Shown here: in pieces, positions 1-5,275 of the stretch | Layout: every line of letters begins with the position of its first letter | How positions within the stretch are numbered: the first letter of the stretch is position 1 | NCBI GenBank assembly: GCA_011046145.1 | Contig: DSBA01000019.1 | Span: 1 to 5,317, forward strand | Direction: 5' to 3' | DNA from: Candidatus Uhrbacteria bacterium | GTDB lineage: Bacteria > Patescibacteriota > Patescibacteriia > CAIXNZ01 | DNA length: 5,317 nt | Notes under the pieces: model-generated | Databases searched by the model: none | The model's input: the letters and a program-made list of their open reading frames with translations, nothing else | Told to the model about the DNA's origin: nothing | Program-made: the position numbers and the translations under genes

Positions 1-38
1 CCCTTGTATATTTTGTCTTATTCATATGCTTAAATTTA

Positions 39-95
39 ATAGTTAACATGTGTTACCCTTAAGTATACTATCTGTAACCCCTTGGTGTTAACTAT
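39..95. repeat. Spaced inverted repeat upstream of promoter, candidate operator
   Basis: The arms ATAGTTAACA (39-48) and TGTTAACTAT (86-95) are perfect 10-bp reverse complements separated by 37 nt. Each contains the palindrome GTTAAC. The left arm also overlaps a second small dyad, TAACA-TG-TGTTA (44-55). The right arm ends 8 bp before the -35 box of the downstream promoter, which would suit a paired regulator site acting by looping or cooperative binding. No regulator family is identified. In DNA this AT-rich, short dyads can arise by chance, so the functional reading is inference. Confidence 0.35.
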
Positions 96-103
96 ACAAA
101 TTA

Positions 104-132
104 TTGACAAAATATAATATAACTGTTATCTT
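104..132 (+). promoter_or_regulatory. Sigma-70-type promoter of the + strand unit
   Basis: A perfect -35 box TTGACA (104-109) is followed, after a 17-bp spacer, by the -10 box TATCTT (127-132, 4 of 6 consensus matches). The -10 is preceded by TG at 124-125, giving an extended -10 (TGT-TATCTT) that would compensate for its weakness. Transcription would start near 139, leaving a leader of about 48 nt before the ATG at 187. The TATAAT at 113-118 is only 3 bp from the TTGACA and cannot pair with it. Confidence 0.6.
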
Positions 133-173
133 TAAATAATGTCAAATTTGTTCTTTTTAATTATAATTTTGGG

Positions 174-180
174 GGAGGTG
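174..180 (+). promoter_or_regulatory. Strong ribosome binding site for the zinc-finger gene
   Basis: GGAGGTG lies inside the G-rich run GGGGGAGGTGG, with 8 nt between GGAGG and the ATG at 187. This is a near-consensus Shine-Dalgarno site at good spacing and fixes the start of the 119-residue protein. Confidence 0.75.
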
Positions 181-186
181 GTTTAA

Positions 187-546
187 ATGAATAGCCAAGA
201 ATTTGCTAAAATTTTTTCTAGCAAAGAATCATATTTGTTGTTTTTAAAGAAGCAGCATGAAAAAGTCCATCAAGACTTTAATGATGCTTCCAAGCCAGAA
301 AACAAAGCAACCAAATGGAAATTGTTGCGAATTGAAAAAGTCATGAAGTTAATCAGGGAAAATCCTGATTATCAACTGGGCTATTGTTTTAACTGCGGAA
401 AGATTCTTGATCAGAAGCGTTTGCAAAGAGAACCAGAATCAATCTGGTGCGTGCCATGCGTCACAAAGCATGAAAAAAAATTTCGTCATCGCGGCGGACA
501 TTGGGCTTTTAGCTCAAAGCCTAAAGGAGGTGATGAAGTTGGCTAA
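187..546 (+). CDS. DksA/TraR-type C4 zinc-finger protein
   Basis: This 119-residue protein has a zinc ribbon with spacing C67-x2-C70-x17-C88-x2-C91, exactly the DksA/TraR spacing. The surrounding segment (LGYCFNCGKI...W-CVPC, 64-91) also resembles DksA, and so does the basic helix before it (LLRIEKVMKLIRENP, 46-60). DksA-family proteins bind in the RNA polymerase secondary channel and tune transcription, often with ppGpp. DFNDA at 30-34 could be the DxxD acidic tip of the coiled coil, though the arm is several residues shorter than in E. coli DksA (151 aa). The C-terminal extension is basic and His-rich (HEKKFRHRGGHW, 95-106), then ends in KGGDEVG, codons that also carry the next gene's Shine-Dalgarno. 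The ATG start is supported by GGAGGTG 8 nt upstream. The zinc-finger assignment is firm. The regulatory role is inferred, and a different zinc-ribbon function is possible. Confidence 0.78.
   Translation: MNSQEFAKIFSSKESYLLFLKKQHEKVHQDFNDASKPENKATKWKLLRIEKVMKLIRENPDYQLGYCFNCGKILDQKRLQREPESIWCVPCVTKHEKKFRHRGGHWAFSSKPKGGDEVG
523..534 (+). promoter_or_regulatory. Near-perfect anti-SD complement inside the upstream gene
   Basis: AAAGGAGGTGAT is complementary to almost the whole canonical 3' end of bacterial 16S rRNA. It encodes the KGGD near the end of the zinc-finger protein. It leaves only 2 nt between AGGAGG and the ATG at 533, but 8 nt before the in-frame TTG at 539. It therefore either serves the ATG at tight spacing or makes TTG 539 the real start. 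Its position inside the upstream gene implies translational coupling. Confidence 0.7.
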
Positions 547-1027
547 TCTTAAGCCATTTATCAGTTTAATCAATATTCTTAGCGAGCTTTCTCTTCTAGA
601 CAGCTTTGCTATCAATGGCAATCAGTATCATTTAAAGTCAACTGATTTTAAGTTGCCCAAATTGTTTGATGCAAAAGGGGAAATAATAGCTGATGAAATT
701 AAAATTTATTTTTTTATCCATGCTTTGTCTAAAATATTAGCTGGTTTTGCAGCGCTTAGGGCTGATAAAATTTCCTTTCAAGAAAATGTCGATTTAATCG
801 CTAAAAAACTGGATGAGCAATTGGCTGGCAGCTGGCCAAGCCGCGCTCAATTTGTTGAGCTGATATTGAATAATAAAAGCTGGCAGGAAGTTTTACTGAC
901 ACTATTGTTGTATCATAAAAATATCCGCTATTATGCAGATCATTTGCAAAAAAAAATAACCATGTTGATTTTTCAAGACGATCCTCCTAAAATAAAAAAG
1001 ATGGTCGAGGATCTTATCCGCAACTAA
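533..1027 (+). CDS. Hypothetical helical protein, second gene of the zinc-finger operon
   Basis: I do not recognise this protein. From the ATG at 533 it is 164 residues, without cysteines, a signal peptide or a convincing membrane span. It looks soluble and largely alpha-helical. Amphipathic stretches are visible at 5-25 (NLKPFISLINILSEL), 50-78 and 104-145, and the C-terminus is charged (PPKIKKMVEDLIRN). The open frame extends upstream to a TTG at 407, but that part lies inside the zinc-finger gene and has no ribosome binding site. The very strong Shine-Dalgarno at 523-534 places the start at ATG 533, or equally plausibly TTG 539 on spacing grounds. The first gene's TAA (544-546) overlaps the start by 14 nt (8 nt if TTG), so the two products are probably made together. 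They may work together, but no function can be assigned from sequence. Confidence 0.7.
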   Translation: MKLANLKPFISLINILSELSLLDSFAINGNQYHLKSTDFKLPKLFDAKGEIIADEIKIYFFIHALSKILAGFAALRADKISFQENVDLIAKKLDEQLAGSWPSRAQFVELILNNKSWQEVLLTLLLYHKNIRYYADHLQKKITMLIFQDDPPKIKKMVEDLIRN

Positions 1028-1050
1028 AAAGTCCCATAGGGGACTTTTTT
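1026..1050. terminator. Bidirectional intrinsic terminator between convergent genes
   Basis: GTCCC (1031-1035) pairs with GGGAC (1040-1044) around the loop ATAG. The stem extends through AAAAA (1026-1030) with TTTTT (1045-1049), giving 10 bp in total. Read on +, the stem is followed by a six-T run. Read on -, it is followed by five Ts, so it can end both units. It begins within the TAA of the + strand gene and lies 23 nt past the stop of the - strand gene. Confidence 0.85.
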
Positions 1051-1072
1051 ATATTTGGGCTATTTGAATTTT

Positions 1073-2017
1073 TTAAGCAGTGCCAAATTTAGCAGCTAAA
1101 TCTTTGAGCATTCCTTCTGTTAAATGTATAGGAGGCAAGTCATCATAAGGTATTCTTTCCAGTGAGCCATGTGAAAAAACAGCTTTTTCAGAAGGGTCAT
1201 ACATTCTTTTTAAATCTTTTTGGTTGGCATAAACTAGATATAAATATCTTTCTCCGCTGCCAGGGTAATATAAAGGGTCGGTTGTTGTGGTAAAAAATCT
1301 AGCTCCGGCATGGATTTGCTTGACATCAGAGCCGATATTTTCCTGTTCAACGCCATGAGGAGCGCTAATATCGCCCTTGATTTTATCAGACCTGGCAACA
1401 TGGAAACCAATGATAGCATTATCTTCTTTTTTTTGCCGGGACTGATGAATAGATTCTAGCCAGTTAGTCATTTTTTGCACATCAGCCATTTCTTCTTTTT
1501 CTAAAGTAGTATTAATATCTTCAATGGCTGCTTCTATGAGTTCAGGGTTAATCTCTTTTTTTGGGGCTAAGGCTAATTGGTTTTTTTGCAAAGTAACTGG
1601 CTGTTTGTTGAATAAGTAGATAAGATAAGCTAATTTTGCTTGTTTGCTGTCAGTATCTTCAGATAATTTACTTTTTCTTAAAGTTTGATAAAGAGTAGTG
1701 AAATGTTCTAATTTGGCCGGCGTATTGTAGTAAAATAAATATAAATCTAATAATTGGCGGCAAGACATTTTTTGTAATACTTCTTCATCAGCAAAAGGCA
1801 ATTTTTCAGCAATAAAATTAGCTAGTTCTTGTCTGGTTTTTTGCACTTCTTTATTTTTAGCCAATTCTTTGTTTTCAATTTTTTGTAATTTTAATTTTCC
1901 ATTTTCACGGTTTAATTCTGGCAAAGAGCCAGTCATTATGAGTGAATCTTTTTTTTGTTCCCCTACTGATGGTTTTTCTGGACTCATAAACATATTAATT
2001 AATTTAAAATTATTCAA
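1073..2017 (-). CDS. Hypothetical protein with possible ADP-ribosyltransferase-like C-terminal domain
   Basis: I do not recognise this 314-residue protein as a named family. Residues 1-60 are polar and probably disordered. Residues 60-195 are helical and charged. From about 200 to 312 there is a compact alpha/beta domain with GFHVARSDKI (204-213), GARFFTTTTDPLYY (238-251), ERYLYLVYA (256-264) and FSHGSLERIPYDDLPP (281-296). The order 'GFH...I...G-x-FFTT...Y...ERYLYLV' recalls ART-like folds (H206 as motif I, FFTTTT as motif II). No catalytic Glu can be fixed, so this is only a fold-level guess. There is no signal peptide or membrane span. It is the last gene of the operon; its frame overlaps the ATPase stop by 8 nt. 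The furthest possible start is the TTG at 2017 (an in-frame TAA lies just upstream), with a weak AGGG 3 nt before it. ATG at 1993 or 1987 (MSPEKPS...) are alternatives without a ribosome binding site. Confidence 0.7.
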   Translation of the reverse strand: MNNFKLINMFMSPEKPSVGEQKKDSLIMTGSLPELNRENGKLKLQKIENKELAKNKEVQKTRQELANFIAEKLPFADEEVLQKMSCRQLLDLYLFYYNTPAKLEHFTTLYQTLRKSKLSEDTDSKQAKLAYLIYLFNKQPVTLQKNQLALAPKKEINPELIEAAIEDINTTLEKEEMADVQKMTNWLESIHQSRQKKEDNAIIGFHVARSDKIKGDISAPHGVEQENIGSDVKQIHAGARFFTTTTDPLYYPGSGERYLYLVYANQKDLKRMYDPSEKAVFSHGSLERIPYDDLPPIHLTEGMLKDLAAKFGTA

Positions 2018-3758
2018 TTACCCTAAAGACTTCTTCCACAGTAGTTATGCCGTCAGCAGCTTTTAAAAGTCCGTCCTGGACCATGGTAATCATGCCGTTA
2101 TTATGGGCGATTTCCGCAATTTTATATTCAGAAGTTTGGCCAGATAAGATTTCTTTTTCAATATCCGCTACCATGGGGAAAATTTCATAAATGCCGATCC
2201 TGCCTTTTAAGCCGATGTGGTTGCATTCATCGCAGCCTTGGCCGCGGTAAAATTTAAGATTATTAAAATCTATTTTATAGCCGGAATTAGGAGGCAGTTT
2301 TTCAAGAATTTTTTTTGCCCTTTTCAGTAATTCAGGCTCTATTTTAGTTTCAGTTTTGCATTTATCATGGATTTTTCTGACCAAGCGTTGGCCAATAACG
2401 GCATTTAAGGCCGGAGCCAGCAAAAAAGGCTTGACACCCATGGAAAGGAACCTGGGGATGGCTCCTGAAGCATCGTTGGTATGCAAAGTTGAAATAACTT
2501 TGTGTCCGGTCAAGGCTGATTGGATGGCCACTTCAGCGGTTTCCAAATCGCGCAATTCTCCAACCATAATAACATCAGGATCCTGGCGCAAAATAGAACG
2601 CAGTCCATCAGCAAAAGAATAACCTTTTGAATGGTCAATTTGGCTTTGGGCAATGCCTTCAAGTTTGTATTCAACTGGATCTTCCAAAGTAATAATTTTG
2701 GTTTCCGGATCATTAAGCTTATTTAAAATAGCATATAAGGTAGTGGTTTTACCTGAACCAGTTGGGCCAGTAGTGACAATCATGCCAGTTGGTCTGTCTA
2801 CTTGTCTTTTTAAATCATCATGAGATTTGCCTCTAAGCCCCAAATCTTCAAATCGCAAACTAGTTGCTTTTGAGGTCAATAAGCGCATAACAATGCTTTC
2901 GCCATAAGATGTTGGTAAAGCAGAAACACGGATGTCCAGCTTATCATCTGCTTGTAAAAAAACAGTAATGCGGCCGTCCTGGGGCTTGTCAGTAATATTA
3001 ATTTTTAAGCCAGCCAGGCTTTTAATCCTGGAATTGAGTCTGGGCCAGATTTTTTTGGGCAGAGTAGCAACAATATGCAAAACGCCGTCAATCCTGTATC
3101 TTAAGACAATCTTTTTTTCCTCTGTTTCAATATGAATGTCAGAAGCGTCAGATTCCAATGAACCGGCTAAAATCATCTTGACTATGATAGTCATGTTTTT
3201 TTCAGCATTTAACTTGGAATTTAAAATCCCGAAATTTTTCAGCTCTTTTTGCATTTGGTCAAGCTCTTTTCCTGTTATTTTAATGCCGTAAATAAACTCT
3301 CGGGGAGGCGGGAACTTTTCGTAAAGCTTAAAAACTTTTTCAAAACTGTTTTGGGATATCAGATAAATTTCGCCTTTACCAGTAAAAGTTTCTTCAGTTA
3401 AATTTTTAAGTATTTCTTTGAGCTTGGGATTTTGGGGATTAGGCGAAGCTATCTTAACTTCTTTATCAGTTTTGTAGAAACAAACGACTTTTTCTTCCAG
3501 GGCTAATTTCTTAGGAATACTGTTTAAGGTGTCGCTGTTAATTGGGAACGCAACAAGATTAATGTAGGGATAGCCCAAAGAAGCAGCTTGTTCTTCAGCT
3601 ACTTTTTCCAGCTCCTTAATCCTGATCTCGGTCATTTTTTCTTCAAATTTTTCCTTGACTTTTTTTTCTGCGATTGGCGGCTCTGCTTTTGAGCTAGTTT
3701 TGCTTTCAGCGATTAAATCCTGCAAGCCTTTGATTTGATTGTCATCATTAGTGGACAT
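2010..3758 (-). CDS. pilB: PilB/GspE-family type II secretion / type IV pilus assembly ATPase
   Basis: This 582-residue protein belongs to the family of cytoplasmic hexameric ATPases that drive pilin or pseudopilin polymerisation at the inner membrane. Residues 1-45 are polar. Residues about 46-150 match the T2SSE_N/MshEN domain. The conserved N2 segment is at 205-262 (SDIHIE, RYRIDGVL, KPQDGR). Walker A is GPTGSGKT (331-338); the Asp box is ITLEDPVEY (356-364); Walker B is DPDVIMVGELRD (393-404); the His box is TGHKVISTLHTND (417-429). The C-terminal zinc site is H464-x2-C467 ... C509-x2-C512, with His where the family normally has the first of four Cys. Length is typical and all catalytic motifs are intact. 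The ATG lies 14 nt after the upstream stop, with no recognisable Shine-Dalgarno, so translation may depend on the upstream gene. No pilC, pilT, pilM or pilin gene is in the window. PilB is a better guess than GspE, but the two cannot be separated by sequence alone. Confidence 0.95.
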   Translation of the reverse strand: MSTNDDNQIKGLQDLIAESKTSSKAEPPIAEKKVKEKFEEKMTEIRIKELEKVAEEQAASLGYPYINLVAFPINSDTLNSIPKKLALEEKVVCFYKTDKEVKIASPNPQNPKLKEILKNLTEETFTGKGEIYLISQNSFEKVFKLYEKFPPPREFIYGIKITGKELDQMQKELKNFGILNSKLNAEKNMTIIVKMILAGSLESDASDIHIETEEKKIVLRYRIDGVLHIVATLPKKIWPRLNSRIKSLAGLKINITDKPQDGRITVFLQADDKLDIRVSALPTSYGESIVMRLLTSKATSLRFEDLGLRGKSHDDLKRQVDRPTGMIVTTGPTGSGKTTTLYAILNKLNDPETKIITLEDPVEYKLEGIAQSQIDHSKGYSFADGLRSILRQDPDVIMVGELRDLETAEVAIQSALTGHKVISTLHTNDASGAIPRFLSMGVKPFLLAPALNAVIGQRLVRKIHDKCKTETKIEPELLKRAKKILEKLPPNSGYKIDFNNLKFYRGQGCDECNHIGLKGRIGIYEIFPMVADIEKEILSGQTSEYKIAEIAHNNGMITMVQDGLLKAADGITTVEEVFRVIE

Positions 3759-3772
3759 AAAAATGGAAGTTT

Positions 3773-5149
3773 TTACTTTTTAGTTTTTTTAGCTTTTCTT
3801 TTCCCCTTTTGCGCGGTTTGACGTTTGGTGGTTTTTTTTGTTTTTGAGTTTTTTCTTTTGGGACTGGAGGCTGCGGGTTTTCTCCCGCCTGATTTTGCTG
3901 TAATTGTTTTCTTTTTGCTTTGGCTGACAATTTTTTTGATTTCTTTTTTTATTTTTGGCTCCATTTTTTCATAAGCTGCTTTGGTTTTTTTGGCTAAAAT
4001 TTTAATTTCTTTTTTAGCTTTTGGTTTGATTTTAATATATTCTTTTCCCAATTTTTGCGATAAAATTGCGGCTTCCTGCTTTGTTTTTTTAGCCAGTTTT
4101 TTGGCTTCTTTTTTAATTTCTTTTTTATCAATTTCCAAATTGTATTTTTGAGCTGTTTTTTTGAAAAGATTGGGCAGGCCTTTGACCAAATGCATTATTT
4201 GGCTAAGAAGCGAGGTCTCTGTCAGTTGAATAAAAGCAATTGTCCAGCTGGAAAGATAAAAAACTGTAAAAATGGAATTAACCAACAGAGCAATAATTAA
4301 GAATGATAAAATAAGCAGGGTTATTGACATTATTATGCCGATTAAAGAAGCGCTGGCCAAGGATAAAAGTAAAACAGCAAAAAGCGGCACAAATGCCAGG
4401 AAAAACAAGCAAAGAATCAGGATTAAGGAACAAATTTTTAGGAAAAAAAGTATAAAAGCCAGTTCCATGCTTAAGCTGATATTTTTAGAAAAAAGCTGCC
4501 AGGCTTGTTTTAGAGCTTCAAAAATAGAAGTATTTTTTAAGACAATAAAATTGGTAGCATAAGCAGCCAAAAAACTGACAACCACGGCAAAAACAGTATA
4601 GATAATTAAGAAAAATAAATTTGCAATAATTATAGCTTGTTGGGATGGGGCCCAAAGAGCATAAAGCAAAGGAAGTCCAATAATTAGAAATCCGGCATAA
4701 AGCCCGAGTTTGATTATTATGTTAAGGCTCAAGACTGGCCAGAATTTGCCTTGGCTATCAATTATAATTTCATTGGCGGTTTTTTTCTTTTTTTGATAAA
4801 TCTTTGCCGCGCTTAAAATAATGGCAATTTGAGAAGTAAAAACCAGCCAGATGAATAATATTACTAGAACCGCTGTTAGAATGAAAAAAATGTAAGACAG
4901 GTAGTCAGCAGCTAGAATATTGAAAAAATAAACATATTTGCCAATGAGCAGATTTTGATTTTCAGCCGCGCCTATGATTTTCTGATAAAGCGGTTCCATG
5001 TTTTTAGCTTGATGGCATTGGCTGATAATAACCTCATAAGCTGCTTCTAAAGAAATAAAAGAAGCAAAAAGTCCGAAAATCCATAAAATTTTATTTTTTA
5101 TGGCAATTTGCCAGGCTTCTTTCAGAATAAGGCTGTAAGAAATTTTCAT
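3773..5149 (-). CDS. Polytopic membrane protein with lysine-rich hendecad and H1-like tail
   Basis: This 458-residue protein has two halves. Residues 1-310 are strongly hydrophobic, with spans at about 21-40, 84-112, 139-165 and 172-200, and a long hydrophobic block at 226-306 that holds two or more. Positive residues at both ends of the membrane region and in the loop KIYQKKKK (116-122) predict N-in/C-in topology. The motif ILKEAWQIAIKNKILW (8-23) recurs approximately as IFEALKQAWQLFSKN (209-223); such 'EAW' helices occur in YciC/GPDPase_memb-like integral membrane proteins, the likely loose family. Residues 338-414 are seven 11-residue repeats forming a basic amphipathic helix. Residues 415-458 are Lys/Thr/Ala/Ser-rich with an SPKRK motif, like a histone H1 tail. 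The ATG at 5149 has AGGGGG 8 nt upstream and is the first gene after the promoter. Function is unknown; an inner-membrane scaffold binding lipid, nucleic acid or another acidic partner through its cytoplasmic tail is inference. Confidence 0.85.
   Translation of the reverse strand: MKISYSLILKEAWQIAIKNKILWIFGLFASFISLEAAYEVIISQCHQAKNMEPLYQKIIGAAENQNLLIGKYVYFFNILAADYLSYIFFILTAVLVILFIWLVFTSQIAIILSAAKIYQKKKKTANEIIIDSQGKFWPVLSLNIIIKLGLYAGFLIIGLPLLYALWAPSQQAIIIANLFFLIIYTVFAVVVSFLAAYATNFIVLKNTSIFEALKQAWQLFSKNISLSMELAFILFFLKICSLILILCLFFLAFVPLFAVLLLSLASASLIGIIMSITLLILSFLIIALLVNSIFTVFYLSSWTIAFIQLTETSLLSQIMHLVKGLPNLFKKTAQKYNLEIDKKEIKKEAKKLAKKTKQEAAILSQKLGKEYIKIKPKAKKEIKILAKKTKAAYEKMEPKIKKEIKKIVSQSKKKTITAKSGGRKPAASSPKRKNSKTKKTTKRQTAQKGKRKAKKTKK
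3776..3907 (-). other. Histone-H1-like basic tail coding segment
   Basis: This encodes residues 415-458, the C-terminal end of the membrane protein. It is almost entirely Lys, Arg, Thr, Ala, Ser, Gly and Pro, contains SPKRK (429-433) similar to the S/TPKK DNA-contact motif of H1 tails, and ends in KAKKTKK. It is expected to be disordered and strongly positive. Nucleic-acid binding is plausible from composition only; binding to acidic lipid or ribosomes would look the same. Confidence 0.5.
3908..4138 (-). repeat. Seven tandem 11-residue (hendecad) coding repeats
   Basis: This stretch encodes residues 338-414 of the membrane protein, which divide into seven 11-mers without gaps: LEIDKKEIKKE, AKKLAKKTKQE, AAILSQKLGKE, YIKIKPKAKKE, IKILAKKTKAA, YEKMEPKIKKE and IKKIVSQSKKK. 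Position 1 is L, A, Y or I throughout. Position 4 is hydrophobic in six of seven. Position 11 is Glu in five of seven. Most other positions are Lys. A higher-order 22-residue similarity pairs units 4 and 6. The period of 11 residues (three helical turns) is the one seen in hendecad coiled coils, LEA proteins and alpha-synuclein-type lipid-binding helices. Confidence 0.75.
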
Positions 5150-5157
5150 GTTTTAGT

Positions 5158-5163
5158 CCCCCT
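5158..5163 (-). promoter_or_regulatory. Ribosome binding site of the membrane-protein gene
   Basis: On the minus strand AGGGGG is followed by the 8-nt spacer ACTAAAAC and then ATG (5149-5147). It is an imperfect but well-spaced Shine-Dalgarno and supports this start. Confidence 0.6.
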
Positions 5164-5167
5164 GTTC

Positions 5168-5183
5168 CCTTTAAGCTTAAAGG
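5168..5183. promoter_or_regulatory. Perfect 16-bp palindrome in the leader, candidate operator or RNA hairpin
   Basis: CCTTTAAGCTTAAAGG is its own reverse complement over 16 bases. It lies 4 nt upstream of the Shine-Dalgarno of the membrane-protein gene and downstream of the predicted transcription start. It could be a dimeric repressor site, or in RNA a 6-bp stem with an AGCU loop close to the ribosome binding site. Which of these applies, if either, cannot be decided from sequence. Confidence 0.4.
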
Positions 5184-5246
5184 CTGAAAGAGATTTTATT
5201 TAATCAAAATAATTTAATGTTTTTTTCTTTAATAAAGGTTGTCTTA

Positions 5247-5275
5247 ATTATACAATAATTTCGGCTGAGGTTCAA
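5247..5275 (-). promoter_or_regulatory. Sigma-70-type promoter of the three-gene minus-strand operon
   Basis: On the minus strand TTGAAC (5275-5270) is followed by a 17-bp spacer and a perfect -10 TATAAT (5252-5247). An A-rich stretch (TTTAAAAAA) directly precedes the -35 and could act as an UP element. Transcription would start near 5240, leaving a leader of about 90 nt that contains the 5168-5183 palindrome. It is the only convincing promoter I see for the three genes. Confidence 0.65.

Noticed and set aside
113..118. TATAAT as the -10 box for the TTGACA at 104-109
   Set aside because: Only 3 bp separate the two elements; the extended -10 at 124-132 has the correct 17-bp spacing.
407..532. 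Upstream extension of the second + strand gene from a TTG at 407
   Set aside because: It runs entirely inside the zinc-finger gene in another frame and lacks a ribosome binding site, while a near-perfect Shine-Dalgarno stands at 523-534. The conserved Cys spacing shows that the zinc-finger frame is the real one here.
1869..2066. 65-residue open frame on the + strand across the pilB/hypothetical junction
   Set aside because: It is antisense to two overlapping minus-strand genes, without a ribosome site or recognisable motif.
2356..2622. 88-residue open frame on the + strand opposite the ATPase gene
   Set aside because: It is antisense to the conserved Walker B/His-box region of the PilB-like protein, whose family motifs account for the sequence.
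3748..3930. 60-residue basic open frame on the minus strand
   Set aside because: It is a frame-shifted reading of the lysine-rich tail of the membrane protein; its low-complexity sequence follows from the A-rich DNA and it has no ribosome binding site of its own.
3776..4140. Nucleotide-level tandem or simple repeat (T-rich on +)
   Set aside because: The T-rich runs reflect lysine codons (AAA/AAG) on the minus strand. The repeat is at the protein level with a period of 11 residues, not an exact DNA repeat.
4272..4562. 96-residue Lys/Ile-rich open frame on the + strand
   Set aside because: It lies antisense to hydrophobic membrane-span codons, and its composition is what the complement of those codons would give. 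No ribosome binding site or family resemblance.
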